Origin: DAOUBP01 sp964474695
GTDB lineage: Bacteria; Chloroflexota; Anaerolineae; CG2-30-64-16
Assembly (NCBI GenBank): GCA_964474695.1
Contig: CAYYTK010000022.1
Coordinates: 13,512 to 77,511, forward strand
DNA length: 64,000 nt
Reading direction: 5' to 3'
Positions 16,592 through 25,024 of this stretch are shown piece by piece; position 1 is the stretch's first letter, and every line of letters starts with the position of its first letter. Under the pieces are notes generated by a model that did not search any database, was not told where the DNA came from, and worked only from the letters and a program-made list of their open reading frames with translations. A program made the position numbers and the translations under genes.

Positions 16592-19500
16592 TTATCGTTG
16601 CGGTCGGTAGTGCCAGCAGAAGCCGGCGGCCGGGCAATAGTCCGGGCAGCCCTCCGCGGGGGGATGGGGCGCGAACTGGCCGGCCCGCGCGCCGCGCACG
16701 GCCGTCCAGGCGTGCGCCAGCGCGGCCTGGATGGCGCCATCCGGCCCGCCCTCGAAGCCCGCCAGGGTGAACTTGCTCGCCTCGGCCTGCTGGACGTGCC
16801 AGTAGAAGCCGTCAGCGACCGCGCCGAGTTTCAAGGCCCGCTCGGCTGCGAGCGCGTAGAGCGGCAACTGGAGCTTCTTGCCCTCTGCCACCGCCTTGAC
16901 CGTGAAGGCGGCCGGCCCGCCGGTTTTGTAGTCGATGATCCGCAGGCCGCCATCGGGTGCGCGGTCCACCCGGTCGATGAAGCCGTGCAGGCGGAACGCA
17001 TCATCGCCGTCCGTCACCTTCAGGCTGCGATCCTCGAAGAAGGCCGCCTCCTGGGCCGCGGGCACGAAGCCGCCGGGCAGGCCGGCCAGCGCCTCGACCG
17101 AGCGCCGCACGTTCGCCTCGATCTCAACGCGCGTCTGGACCCACCAGGCGGTAGCGCGGAACCCTTCGGCGCGCGGCGCGTCGTCCAACACCGCGGCCGC
17201 CACGGCCGGCAGCGCGGCCAGCAGCGCGCCCAGGCCGGCCGAGACGCACGGCGGCTCGGCTGCCGTGCGGTAGAGCCGCTCGAAGATGTGGTGGTAGATG
17301 TTGCCGAGCTGCCGTGCATCCAGACCTTCGACCGGCTCCGTGCGCGGCTCCAGGCCCAATACGTGGCCCACGAAGAAGGCGAACGGGCAGCCCCGGTACG
17401 CTTCCAGCCGGCTGGCGCTCCAGGGATGTTCGCGGGCAAAGCGGGCCGCGAAGGCATCGGCCAGCAGCGTGAGGTCGCCGTCGAAATGGGACGCGGACGC
17501 GCGCGGACCAGCGCGGATTTGCAGGACTTCGGCGGCGTCCGCCACACCGCGCGTGCGCACTGGCTCGGCCTGCCCGGCCCACCGGCGGACGGCCGCGTAG
17601 CCGTCGTGCGCGGCCAGGCTTTCGAGCAGCTCCGGCCAGGAGGCGGCCGCGTCCGGCCGGGGCGCACTCTCGCCGGTCAGGCGTGCCGGCTCGACGGCCA
17701 CCAGCCGGCGCACCGCCTCCCAGTAGGGCGACGCCTGCCACGGCGCGCCGTTGTCGGCCAGCCGCGGCCGCGTCAGCAGCAGCCGCTCGCCCGGCCGGGT
17801 GATCGTCTCATAGAAGAACTCCGCCTCCGCGCCTTCGGTTGTCAGCTCCAGGGGCAGGCCGAAATCACGCAGCCGGCGGCGATCGGCGTCGCGCAGGAAG
17901 GGATCCTCGCCCAGCGTGGTCGGGAACTCCCCTTCGGCCAGGCCAAGCACGGCCACGGCGCGGAAGGGCAGGCCGCGCGCCTGGACCACGTCGGCCACAA
18001 GGATCTCCTCCCGCTCGGCGTAAACGGGCAGGCGGTAAGAGGCGGCGTCAAGCGCGCCCGCCAGCTCCGCTACGAAGCGCGCGAAGTCGGGCGGCCCCCC
18101 TGGCAGCGCTTCTTCGGCCCAGACCAGCCCGCGCAGCACATCCTTGAGGCCGGCCAGCGCCGCGATGTCGCCCGCCGCGCGCGCCTCTGCCACGGCAGCA
18201 TCTCCGCCGCGGGCCTGGGCGACCATGCGCAGCGAGGCCGGTTCCCCGGCCTCGTCCACGCCCCCGTTCCTGCCAGGAGCGGGGAGCGTGTCGGCCCCGA
18301 TGAGGGTTTCCAGCCAGCCGACGAAATCGCGATAGGAGCGGGCAGCGGCCGGCGGGGTGATCCACGCCGCGAAGCGTTCGAACTTGCCGCGCAGATCCCG
18401 CGCCGCCTGGCCCCGCGGCAGCCCGGCCGACGCGCCGCGCTCCTCATCAGCCAGCCCCGGGCCTGCCGCAGGGTCCAAGGGCTCGCCTGCCAGCTCGCTG
18501 AGCCGGAGGAAGGTCTCGTCCCACTGCGCCTGCCCCCTGATCACCCGGCCCCAGCGCGCAACTGCGTCCAGGTCATCCGCATCGCCTGGCCGGAGGGGCG
18601 AAGCACTCCCTTCGCGACCATTCGACGGCAAGGACTCACCAGTGAGTGCCTCGCCCCTGCCCAGCACCGACCAATCGAAATAGGGCGAGCGCCAGGCCTC
18701 GACCACCGCGCGGCGGGGCAGGCTCAACTGGCCGGCCGGGTCAGGGAGGGCAAGCTGCAGCAGCCCCAGCAGCGCGGCCACCGTGGGGTTCTCGCGCAAC
18801 GGCAGGCCGTCCACCAGGCGGATCGGCAGGCCGAACTCGGCCGCGGTCTGCCGGATGAAGGGGCGGTAGGGCGCGACGCTCCGGGCCAGCAGCGCGACCT
18901 CGCCGGGCCGGCAGCCGTCCGACACGATGCGCGCCTTGAGCCAGCGCAGCGCGGCACGGACCTCACCGGCCCGATCGGGCGCCTCGACCAACTCGACGGC
19001 CCCGCCGCCGTCCACCGCCGCGCCGGCCGGCCGGAAGAGGCCGTGGGCGAGGTGGGAGAGGGCAGGGGCATGTAGGGGCGGGGTCACCCCGCCCCTACAT
19101 GTTTGCGGCAGCGGTTCCGCGCCGATCCCGAGCGCGTTCTCCAGCATCCGGCGCGTCTTAGTGAACCGGCGATGGGCCACGGATCGCTGGTCGAGCGAAC
19201 GCCGATCGAGCGAACGCGAATCGCCGGCCAGCTCTCCGGTCAGGGTGACGATCAATTCTCCCACGCGGCCGGCCAGGGCGCGCAGCAGCGCGACCTGGAT
19301 CGGCGTGAAGCTGTCGAAGCCGTCCACGGCCACCAGCGGCCAGTCGCGCGCCAGGCCGGGCGCACGCTGCTCCAGCGCCTCCACCGCCAGCCACCCCAGC
19401 CCGGCGCGGTCGGCCCAACCCTGCGCCTGGAGCCGCGCCTGGTAGGCGGCGTAGATCTGCGCCAGCTCGGCCAGCCGCGGCTCGTTCCCCAGTGCCCGCA

Positions 19501-19945
19501 CCGCGGCGGCGAAGTCGTCGGGATGGACGCGCGCGGCCTTCAGCTCGCCGATCAGCCGCTGGAGCACCTGGATGAAGCCGGGCCGGTCGGCAAGGGGCGC
19601 GTAATGGGATAGGGTGATCCTCACCCCCGGCCTCTCCCCTGCGCGCGGGGGAGGGGCGTCTATCAAGCTGCGGATCAGGCGGTACTGCACCGGCTCGCTC
19701 AACTCGACATAAACCTCGCCGGCAGTGTTGAGCAGCTCGGCATAGAGGCCGTCGAAGGTGAGGACGCGCACGCCGATCGCACCTCCTGTTTCGGCCAGCC
19801 GCCGCCGCGCCGCGCGGGCCTGCAGGTGGGTTGGGACGATGACGCGCGGGATCGCCGCCAGGTCACGACCGGCGGCGCGGGCGCGGGCCAGGACGGTGGC
19901 GGTCTTGCCCGCGGCGGCGGGGGCGAGGTAGAGGTGGGTGGACAT
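16592..19945 (-). CDS. addB: AddB-like PD-(D/E)XK nuclease/helicase-like subunit
   Basis: 1117 aa, near the usual AddB length. The N-terminus has a degenerate P-loop, APAAAGKTATV. The C-terminal RecB-type nuclease motif is IIDYKTGG. Cysteines matching the AddB iron-sulfur clasp are seen: one in YRGCPFAFF before the nuclease and three in the tail, GCPDYCPAAGFCW. The order addB then addA, both on the minus strand 17 bp apart, matches the Bacillus operon. It should scaffold AddA, recognise Chi-like sites and cut the 5' strand. The protein carries at least three segments encoded by interspersed palindromes (19621-19657, 19069-19101, 18594-18658) plus a short Arg/Ser repeat region near 19180-19230, so its local sequence departs from the family. 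Confidence 0.82.
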   Translation of the reverse strand: MSTHLYLAPAAAGKTATVLARARAAGRDLAAIPRVIVPTHLQARAARRRLAETGGAIGVRVLTFDGLYAELLNTAGEVYVELSEPVQYRLIRSLIDAPPPRAGERPGVRITLSHYAPLADRPGFIQVLQRLIGELKAARVHPDDFAAAVRALGNEPRLAELAQIYAAYQARLQAQGWADRAGLGWLAVEALEQRAPGLARDWPLVAVDGFDSFTPIQVALLRALAGRVGELIVTLTGELAGDSRSLDRRSLDQRSVAHRRFTKTRRMLENALGIGAEPLPQTCRGGVTPPLHAPALSHLAHGLFRPAGAAVDGGGAVELVEAPDRAGEVRAALRWLKARIVSDGCRPGEVALLARSVAPYRPFIRQTAAEFGLPIRLVDGLPLRENPTVAALLGLLQLALPDPAGQLSLPRRAVVEAWRSPYFDWSVLGRGEALTGESLPSNGREGSASPLRPGDADDLDAVARWGRVIRGQAQWDETFLRLSELAGEPLDPAAGPGLADEERGASAGLPRGQAARDLRGKFERFAAWITPPAAARSYRDFVGWLETLIGADTLPAPGRNGGVDEAGEPASLRMVAQARGGDAAVAEARAAGDIAALAGLKDVLRGLVWAEEALPGGPPDFARFVAELAGALDAASYRLPVYAEREEILVADVVQARGLPFRAVAVLGLAEGEFPTTLGEDPFLRDADRRRLRDFGLPLELTTEGAEAEFFYETITRPGERLLLTRPRLADNGAPWQASPYWEAVRRLVAVEPARLTGESAPRPDAAASWPELLESLAAHDGYAAVRRWAGQAEPVRTRGVADAAEVLQIRAGPRASASHFDGDLTLLADAFAARFAREHPWSASRLEAYRGCPFAFFVGHVLGLEPRTEPVEGLDARQLGNIYHHIFERLYRTAAEPPCVSAGLGALLAALPAVAAAVLDDAPRAEGFRATAWWVQTRVEIEANVRRSVEALAGLPGGFVPAAQEAAFFEDRSLKVTDGDDAFRLHGFIDRVDRAPDGGLRIIDYKTGGPAAFTVKAVAEGKKLQLPLYALAAERALKLGAVADGFYWHVQQAEASKFTLAGFEGGPDGAIQAALAHAWTAVRGARAGQFAPHPPAEGCPDYCPAAGFCWHYRPQR
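18594..18658. repeat. In-frame palindromic element inside addB (copy 1)
   Basis: Arms AGGGGCGAAGCACTC and GAGTGCCTCGCCCCT at the two ends are inverted with one mismatch; an inner hairpin ACTCAC/GTGAGT lies near the right arm. No stop or frameshift results. It belongs to the same arm family as the addA element. Confidence 0.75.
19069..19101. repeat. Perfect 33-bp palindrome inside addB (copy 2)
   Basis: CATGTAGGGGCGGGGT (16 nt) and ACCCCGCCCCTACATG are perfect inverted arms around one C. It is translated in frame as a Gly-Val-Thr-Pro-Pro-Leu segment. Palindromes of this type are usually intergenic repeats. Confidence 0.85.
19621..19657. repeat. In-frame GC palindrome inside addB (copy 3)
   Basis: CCTCTCCCCT (19631-19640) is imperfectly inverted to GGGGGAGGGG (19647-19656), preceded by TCACCCCCGG. 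It is translated as a Pro-Pro-Pro-Arg-Ala-Gly-Glu-Arg-Pro segment. This is a recognisable C/G-rich interspersed repeat type. Confidence 0.6.
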
Positions 19946-19978
19946 GGGCGTCAGCTACGAGTTTCCTTTTTGGCGCGG

Positions 19979-20875
19979 TCAAGCGGGACTGATCTTGGCG
20001 CAGCACAGACGCGCGAAGCCCGGGATGTCAAGCCCATCCGTCCTGTTGGCCAAGTAGCGGCGCCTGATGTCAGATGCGGACAGATCCTCGACCACGCGCC
20101 AGCCGGCCGCAGCCAGGATCTCCGCCATCTCCCCGGCCTCGAGCAGGGTCTGCATTGGCTCCCCGCGGCGCGCGCCGCCCGCGTCGAGGGTCTCGAAGAG
20201 CTGCAGGTCGGCGGCCGACATCGCGGCCTTGGGCTGGAAATAGTCGAACACCACCCGGCTGCCGGTTGCACACACTGCGGCCAGCGAGGCGAAGGTTTTG
20301 GCGATGGCGGGCCGCGTCAGGTAGCAGATCGTGCCGAGCCAGGAGACGAGCGCCTGGGCCGTGCGGTCGTACTGCCGGCCGAGGGCCGCAACAGGGAGCG
20401 CATCGGCGATCGCTTCACGTTCGAAATCGATCGGGATGAGGACGAGATGCGCCGGCGCCGCCCCCAACCGGCTGCTGATGCGCGCGGCTTTCCATTGCTG
20501 CGTCGCGGGTTGATCCAGCTCGAACACGGTGACCCCTGATTCGGCGTGCCGCAAGGCCCAACTGTCGAGGCCCGCGCCCAGGATCACGTACTGGCGGCAG
20601 CCGCTGCCGATGGCCTGCCCCAGGCAATCCTCCGCGTAGCGGCTGCGGACCACGACAAAGGCGCTGATGGGCCGGACTTTGGCGATGAGAGGCCGCCAGA
20701 AGAGCCAGCGGAGCGGCGCTGAGTGCAGGATGGCGCTCAGCGGCGGGCCCAGCAGCCAGCCGGCCGCATCATCCTCAAGGATGGCCGGCCGGTCGTGCAT
20801 CAGGTGGTAGGCCCGGTGGGCGGCCGCGAACTGTGCGGTCTGGCTGGGCTTGTCTTCTGTTTTGTTCATGTGCAT
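19979..20875 (-). CDS. Ppm1/Tcmp-family class I SAM-dependent methyltransferase
   Basis: 298 aa. The start at 20875 has GGAGG six bases upstream; a codon at 20869 is also possible. The motif I block YVILGAGLDSWALRH followed by VFELDQPATQ is the pattern of the leucine-carboxyl-methyltransferase-like (PF04072, COG3315) family, which includes polyketide O-methyltransferases. It likely methylates a carboxyl or hydroxyl group of a small molecule or protein C-terminus. A second, distant member is encoded at 29572-30402. It lies 33 bp upstream of addB on the same strand but no functional link is evident. Confidence 0.82.
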   Translation of the reverse strand: MHMNKTEDKPSQTAQFAAAHRAYHLMHDRPAILEDDAAGWLLGPPLSAILHSAPLRWLFWRPLIAKVRPISAFVVVRSRYAEDCLGQAIGSGCRQYVILGAGLDSWALRHAESGVTVFELDQPATQQWKAARISSRLGAAPAHLVLIPIDFEREAIADALPVAALGRQYDRTAQALVSWLGTICYLTRPAIAKTFASLAAVCATGSRVVFDYFQPKAAMSAADLQLFETLDAGGARRGEPMQTLLEAGEMAEILAAAGWRVVEDLSASDIRRRYLANRTDGLDIPGFARLCCAKISPA

Positions 20876-20934
20876 CGCGCCTCCACCGCGCCAATGTGAC
20901 GTTCCGACAGTGGTGTAAACCATCTACCCTGAAG

Positions 20935-21846
20935 TTATGGCGGCGCAAGAGCATCCCGCAGTCGGGCGACCTCTCCTGCTCGCGTTGCCGCAAACAGGAG
21001 GTCGAGTTGTCGCCCACCGGGCGCCAGCGTCAGCGACAAGGTGATCCCCTCGTCGGCCTGCTCGGATAACGCCGCGGCGCTGATCCGCGGCAGCGCAACA
21101 TAGCGCCACTTGCCGCCATAGCGGGCGCCCCGGTTTTCGCTGCTGCGCGCATCGTCCTGGATCACGATGAATTCTTTGTCGGTCAGGATCGCCAGGTGCG
21201 CCAGGGCGAGCGTCCGATAGACAATGAATTTCCAGAAGCGCGCGAGCGGCGCGCTCATCTTGGGCTGCCACACAACCTGGCGCACCTGCTCTCCCGGCAG
21301 CAGGCTGGTGCAGGCAAAGGACCTGAACTTGAAGCTTTCAGTCGCCAGATGGTCGAACTTCGCCAGCTCCGCGTCCCGGTCGGCCGGGTCCTGGTCCACC
21401 GGTGGGGGGCGAAGCATCTTCATGAAGGGGGCGAAGTGCCGGCCGGTGACCGTGTTGAACTCGACCGTGGTGGCGGCAGCCGATCCCGTCTGCGTCACAC
21501 CGCCGATGGTGAGCCACGAGAACAGCAGGATTTCCCCCAACTCGACATCTGAGATCGTCGCCGCCGGGTAGGCGGCCAGGGTGATCTGGCTGCCGCGACG
21601 CTCCCAGATGTAGATGGTGTCGTGCACCGCGCAGAGCAGTTTCTCGGTGGTACGCTGGCGGAAGCCGGCGATGGCCGGCGCGAAGACGGTGTACGGAAAG
21701 GGGTGCTCGCGGCCCAAAGCCGCGTCAAATACGCTCCTGAAAGCTTCGGGCACACCCTCCGGCGACTCGATGACCCTGGCCCACGACGACATCGTCTGGC
21801 GGGCCCCGGTCATTGCAGACAACTCACGATTCGAGTCCGTCGTCAT
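20935..21846 (-). CDS. Conserved-looking protein of unknown function with two PH-like halves
   Basis: 303 aa, start at 21846 chosen from GGGAGG upstream. I do not recognise a family. There is no signal peptide or membrane segment. Two stretches, about residues 55-115 and 205-260, each show alternating hydrophobic beta-strand patterns followed by a helix (TIYIWERRGSQITLAAYP and HLAILTDKEFIVIQDDAR), the look of bacterial PH-like domains. It is between a methyltransferase and an esterase gene on the same strand, with 59 and 125 bp gaps. Confidence 0.6.
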   Translation of the reverse strand: MTTDSNRELSAMTGARQTMSSWARVIESPEGVPEAFRSVFDAALGREHPFPYTVFAPAIAGFRQRTTEKLLCAVHDTIYIWERRGSQITLAAYPAATISDVELGEILLFSWLTIGGVTQTGSAAATTVEFNTVTGRHFAPFMKMLRPPPVDQDPADRDAELAKFDHLATESFKFRSFACTSLLPGEQVRQVVWQPKMSAPLARFWKFIVYRTLALAHLAILTDKEFIVIQDDARSSENRGARYGGKWRYVALPRISAAALSEQADEGITLSLTLAPGGRQLDLLFAATRAGEVARLRDALAPP

Positions 21847-21971
21847 GAGCAGCGCCTCCCTGTATTCACTAATCCGCGGCGCGCCGCGGCCGGCTTTGCC
21901 CATGCCATGATCGTCCAGGGCAGCATTACGTCCATTCTATGCCCGGCCGCAGGCCGCCGCCATGACCCCTG

Positions 21972-22898
21972 TCATGCCTGTGGCGGGGCAGGCGGCGTCC
22001 GGGGAGGCATACCGGGGCTCAGATGCGCTTTGAGGAACCGGGCAATGTCGTCCAACGACGCGACAGCTTCCGGCAGCGACAGGAAGAGCTGCCACACGTG
22101 CCACATGCGCGGGTACGTCTCCAATCGCACGTCAACCCCTGCCGCGCGCGCGGCCGCCGCGATGCGCGTCGCGTCATCGAGCAGCATCTCCTCCTCTCCG
22201 GCATGAACCAGCAGCGGCGGCAGGCCGTGCCAGTCGCCATACACGGGCGATATCAGCGGTGAGAGCGCATCGCTGCCTGCGACGTAAGACGCATTGTAGA
22301 ACCGCACCGCCCGGGGAGGGAGCAGGGGGTCTTGGATGCGGTCCGGCCTGCTGCGGCCGGACAGGTCCGCTACGGGTGAGAGGCAGGCGGCTGCCGCGGG
22401 CAGCGGCTCGCCGCCATCGCGCAGCTTCATCATGGTCGTGATCGTCAGGTTGCCGCCCGCGGAATCGCCCGCCAGCACCGTGTTCCGCGGGGCAAGGTCC
22501 TGTTTCAGCAGCCAGCGATAGGCGGTGACGCAGTCGTCCAAGGCCGCGGGAAACGGATGGTCCGGTGCCAGGCGATAGTCCACGATCAGGGCGCGGATGC
22601 CCATCTTGCGCGCCAGGTGCGCCACCATCCCGATATGCGGGGGGGTCACGCCGAAGACGAAGCCGCCGCCGTGCAGATAGATCAGCGCCTGATCTATCGG
22701 GCTGTCCTGGGGGATGAGCCATTCACACGACACGCCGTCCGCAGACACAGCCTCTCGCGTGACATCGGCAGGCACCCGGGCGCGGGCCGTGGCCCCTCGG
22801 AGCGGACGACTTGTCCAGCGCAGCGGCAGGCGCGTTTGCAGGAAACGGATGACGGGCAGCCCTGCCCGGATTTTGCGTTCGGCGGCGGATGGCGTCAT
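21972..22898 (-). CDS. HSL-family alpha/beta hydrolase (esterase/lipase)
   Basis: 308 aa, AAGGAGG upstream of the ATG at 22898. The oxyanion motif HGGGF, nucleophile elbow GDSAGGN, acid residue in HAGEEEMLLDD and catalytic His in YPRMWHVW are all visible and in order, identifying a hormone-sensitive-lipase (type IV, alpha/beta hydrolase fold-3) carboxylesterase. It is cytoplasmic. Its gene diverges from the arsR-like gene; the regulator's candidate operator at 23043-23064 lies 145 bp upstream of its start, so co-regulation is possible but unproven. Confidence 0.88.
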   Translation of the reverse strand: MTPSAAERKIRAGLPVIRFLQTRLPLRWTSRPLRGATARARVPADVTREAVSADGVSCEWLIPQDSPIDQALIYLHGGGFVFGVTPPHIGMVAHLARKMGIRALIVDYRLAPDHPFPAALDDCVTAYRWLLKQDLAPRNTVLAGDSAGGNLTITTMMKLRDGGEPLPAAAACLSPVADLSGRSRPDRIQDPLLPPRAVRFYNASYVAGSDALSPLISPVYGDWHGLPPLLVHAGEEEMLLDDATRIAAAARAAGVDVRLETYPRMWHVWQLFLSLPEAVASLDDIARFLKAHLSPGMPPRTPPAPPQA

Positions 22899-23016
22899 CA
22901 GGGCCTCCTTACCTTGTGTCCAGCAGGACAGATCCCGGTTTTCATCAGATGCCAGGCACGTGCCGGCCCCGCACATGGCGAGCCGCGTTTCCACCGGCCT
23001 GAAGCGCGTTGCGCGC

Positions 23017-23045
23017 TTGACAAATCAGCCCGACAGGCTTATTAT
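23017..23045 (+). promoter_or_regulatory. Promoter of the arsR-like gene
   Basis: Consensus TTGACA (23017-23022), 17-bp spacer, TATTAT (23040-23045). The -10 touches the palindromic operator that follows, as expected for a repressor-controlled promoter. Confidence 0.75.
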
Positions 23046-23064
23046 ATGAGTGGTCGTTCATAAA
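23043..23064. promoter_or_regulatory. Candidate ArsR-family operator O1
   Basis: Imperfect palindrome with half-sites TATATGAGTGG and TCGTTCATAAA, the ATGA/TCAT spacing (16 bp outer edge to outer edge) typical of ArsR/SmtB sites. It overlaps the -10 of the promoter at 23017-23045. A second copy with the same spacing lies at 23504-23525. Confidence 0.65.
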
Positions 23065-23098
23065 TGCAAGCTGCGAGTGGGAGCATCAGCCAGGCGCA

Positions 23099-23458
23099 AT
23101 GAAGAAGACTCAGATGGCAGTGCCTACTCATGCCCACGTCACCGAGACCGAGATGCACGCCGCTCGGGCGCGGCTCCTGGCACCCGCTGCAGCACGGACG
23201 CTGGCCGGCGTGTTCAAATCACTCAGTGATCCGACACGCCTGCGCATCGTCTCGCTGCTGGCGGAGCGGGAATTCTGCGTGACGGACCTGGCCGCCGCGT
23301 TGGAGATGGAACAGTCGACCATCTCGCACCAGTTGCGCGACATGCGGGCGCAGCGGCTGGTGAGCTTCCGCCGCGAGGGTCAGCACGTGTACTATCGACT
23401 GGACGATCCGCACGTCCGCAGCCTGTTCGAACAGGGCCTGGCGCACATCCAGGACTGA
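23099..23458 (+). CDS. ArsR-family winged-helix repressor
   Basis: 119 aa. The N-terminal 35 residues are extra; the ArsR core runs from LAGVFKSLSDPTRLRIVSLL to the end, with the recognition helix around STISHQLRDMR and the wing RREGQHVYYRL. The alpha-3 metal box CxC of ArsR is reduced to one Cys (EFCVTDLA), so classical arsenic sensing through that site is unlikely; some other ligand is probable. The ribosome site is weak (CAGGCG); ATG at 23114 is an alternative start. Two matching operators flank the gene, so it probably represses itself and the two-methyltransferase gene downstream. Confidence 0.88.
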   Translation: MKKTQMAVPTHAHVTETEMHAARARLLAPAAARTLAGVFKSLSDPTRLRIVSLLAEREFCVTDLAAALEMEQSTISHQLRDMRAQRLVSFRREGQHVYYRLDDPHVRSLFEQGLAHIQD

Positions 23459-23462
23459 CAAC

Positions 23463-23490
23463 GCGGGGCGGTCAGCGTCGACCGCCCCGC
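23463..23490 (+). terminator. Strong hairpin after arsR-like gene
   Basis: GCGGGGCGGT (23463-23472) pairs perfectly with ACCGCCCCGC (23481-23490) just after the stop codon. There is no U-run, so it may attenuate rather than stop transcription into the next gene, which has its own operator-like site. Confidence 0.5.
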
Positions 23491-23503
23491 GCTTCCGGGT
23501 GGG

Positions 23504-23525
23504 GACATGAACGCTCATTCATTTA
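23504..23525. promoter_or_regulatory. Candidate ArsR-family operator O2
   Basis: Half-sites GACATGAACGC and TCATTCATTTA; same ATGA-to-TCAT spacing as O1. It lies 21 bp before the double-methyltransferase gene, placing that gene under the ArsR-like regulator. Confidence 0.55.
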
Positions 23526-23546
23526 AAAAGCTAACGGGAGCGGACC

Positions 23547-24986
23547 ATGCGCAAGCTACTTAAGACCCTTCTCGCCATTCCCTTGGGGGTAGCCTTCTTT
23601 TGGCTCGTCGTGATGAAGGTCCTCTCCCGCGTCGCGGCCGTGTTCGGAGTCTCGGGACCCTGCCCGTATGCGCTGAGCCGGCTCGTGGATAACCCGATCC
23701 GCCATCATGCCGTTCCCAGGCTGTTGGATCGCGTGGGCATCCGGCCGGGAGAGCGGGTGCTGGAGCTCGGCCCGGGGCCAGGCGCGTTCACCGTGGAAGC
23801 CGCGCGCCGCGCCGGCCCCCAGGGCCGGCTGATTGCCGTCGACATCCAACCGGCCATGATCGCCCAGGTGGGGGCACGCGTTCGCCAGGCGGGACTGGCC
23901 AACGTCGAAACGTACGTCGCCGGCGCGCATGCCCTCCCCCTGCCCGCGGCCAGCGTGGATCGCGCCTTCCTGATCACTGTGCTGGGCGAGATCCCGGACC
24001 CCGACCGCGCGCTGGCCGAGCTGCACCGCGTGCTGGCCCTGGACGGGGTGCTGTCGGTCGGCGAGGCGTTCCTCGATCCTGATTACTTCTTCCCGGCAGA
24101 GGCCGTTCGCCGGGTCGAGGCGGCGGGCTTCCGGCTGATCGAACGGCACGGCAACTTCTGGGAGTATGCGTTGAACTTCCGGCGGGTGGCGGTCAACGCG
24201 CCGGCCGGCCTGGAGGTGATGGCCTGTCCGGCCTGCCGCGCCGCGCTGACCTGGCGCGAAGCGGAGCGCGTCCTCCGCTGCACCGCTTGCGGGATCGATT
24301 ACCCCGTGCGGCAGGGCATCCCCCACTTCGTCGATCTCGACGCGCTGACCGGCCTCAACCGTCGCTTTTCGCGCCTCTACGATTGGTTCTCGTGGTTCTA
24401 CCGCCTGTTCTCGAAGGTCGCGTTCGCCTACATCGGGATGCCCGAGGAGATTGCGCGGCGCGAGGTGCTCGATCGGCTGGAGCCGGGCGGCGGCCGGGTG
24501 CTGGAGGTCTCCATCGGGCCGGGCGTCAACCTGCCCTACCTGGTCGGCCGGCCCGACATGGGCCAGGTGCACGGCCTGGATATCTCCCTGGGCCAGTTGC
24601 GGCGCTGCCAGGCCTACCTGCGGCGGCAAGGTTGGGCCGTACCGCTGGCCCTGGGCAACGCCGAGGAGCTGCCCTACCGGGACGAGAGCTTCGACGCAGT
24701 CTTCCACATCGGCGGCATCAACTTCTTCAACGACAAGGCCAGGGCCATCGCGGAGATGGTCCGCGTGGCCAAACCCGGGGCGCGCATCGTGATCTGCGAC
24801 GAGAACGAGCGCGGCGCGCGGGCCTATGAGCGGACCCTTCCCGGCTTCAAGCGTTCTTTCCAGGGCAACCGGCAGGCGGTGACGGCCCCGGTGGATGCGG
24901 TGCCGCCGGGGATGCAGGAGGTGCGCGTCTTCGACGGGTGGAAGGGCTGGATGTACTGTTTGGAGTTCAGGAAGCCGGGCGGGTGA
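23547..24986 (+). CDS. Membrane-anchored double methyltransferase with central zinc ribbon
   Basis: 479 aa. Residues 1-28 include a hydrophobic stretch (LLAIPLGVAFFWLVVMKVL), probably one membrane anchor. The first class I methyltransferase has motif I VLELGPGPGAFT at about 71-82. Residues about 226-262 form a Trm112-like zinc ribbon (ACPACRAAL and RCTACGIDYPVRQGIPHF). A second methyltransferase follows with motif I VLEVSIGPGVNLP near 315. The last 160 residues resemble UbiE-like type-11 methyltransferases. The substrate is unknown. ArsR-like operators upstream and the coupled ATC-hydrolase-like gene suggest a small stress or detoxification operon. Two fused catalytic domains around a ribbon is an unusual arrangement. 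Confidence 0.82.
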   Translation: MRKLLKTLLAIPLGVAFFWLVVMKVLSRVAAVFGVSGPCPYALSRLVDNPIRHHAVPRLLDRVGIRPGERVLELGPGPGAFTVEAARRAGPQGRLIAVDIQPAMIAQVGARVRQAGLANVETYVAGAHALPLPAASVDRAFLITVLGEIPDPDRALAELHRVLALDGVLSVGEAFLDPDYFFPAEAVRRVEAAGFRLIERHGNFWEYALNFRRVAVNAPAGLEVMACPACRAALTWREAERVLRCTACGIDYPVRQGIPHFVDLDALTGLNRRFSRLYDWFSWFYRLFSKVAFAYIGMPEEIARREVLDRLEPGGGRVLEVSIGPGVNLPYLVGRPDMGQVHGLDISLGQLRRCQAYLRRQGWAVPLALGNAEELPYRDESFDAVFHIGGINFFNDKARAIAEMVRVAKPGARIVICDENERGARAYERTLPGFKRSFQGNRQAVTAPVDAVPPGMQEVRVFDGWKGWMYCLEFRKPGG

Positions 24987-25024
24987 CAAAGGCGCCAGAC
25001 AAAAGTGACTTAAGGGAGGCGGCC

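Noticed and set aside
15030..19075. Two long plus-strand open frames (526 and 825 codons) opposite addA and addB
   Set aside because: Composition is that of antisense shadows; no ribosome sites, and the minus strand carries clear helicase and nuclease motifs.
23099..23458. Arsenic-resistance regulator
   Set aside because: Only one Cys in the metal box and no arsenite pump, reductase or arsM nearby; the ligand is left open.
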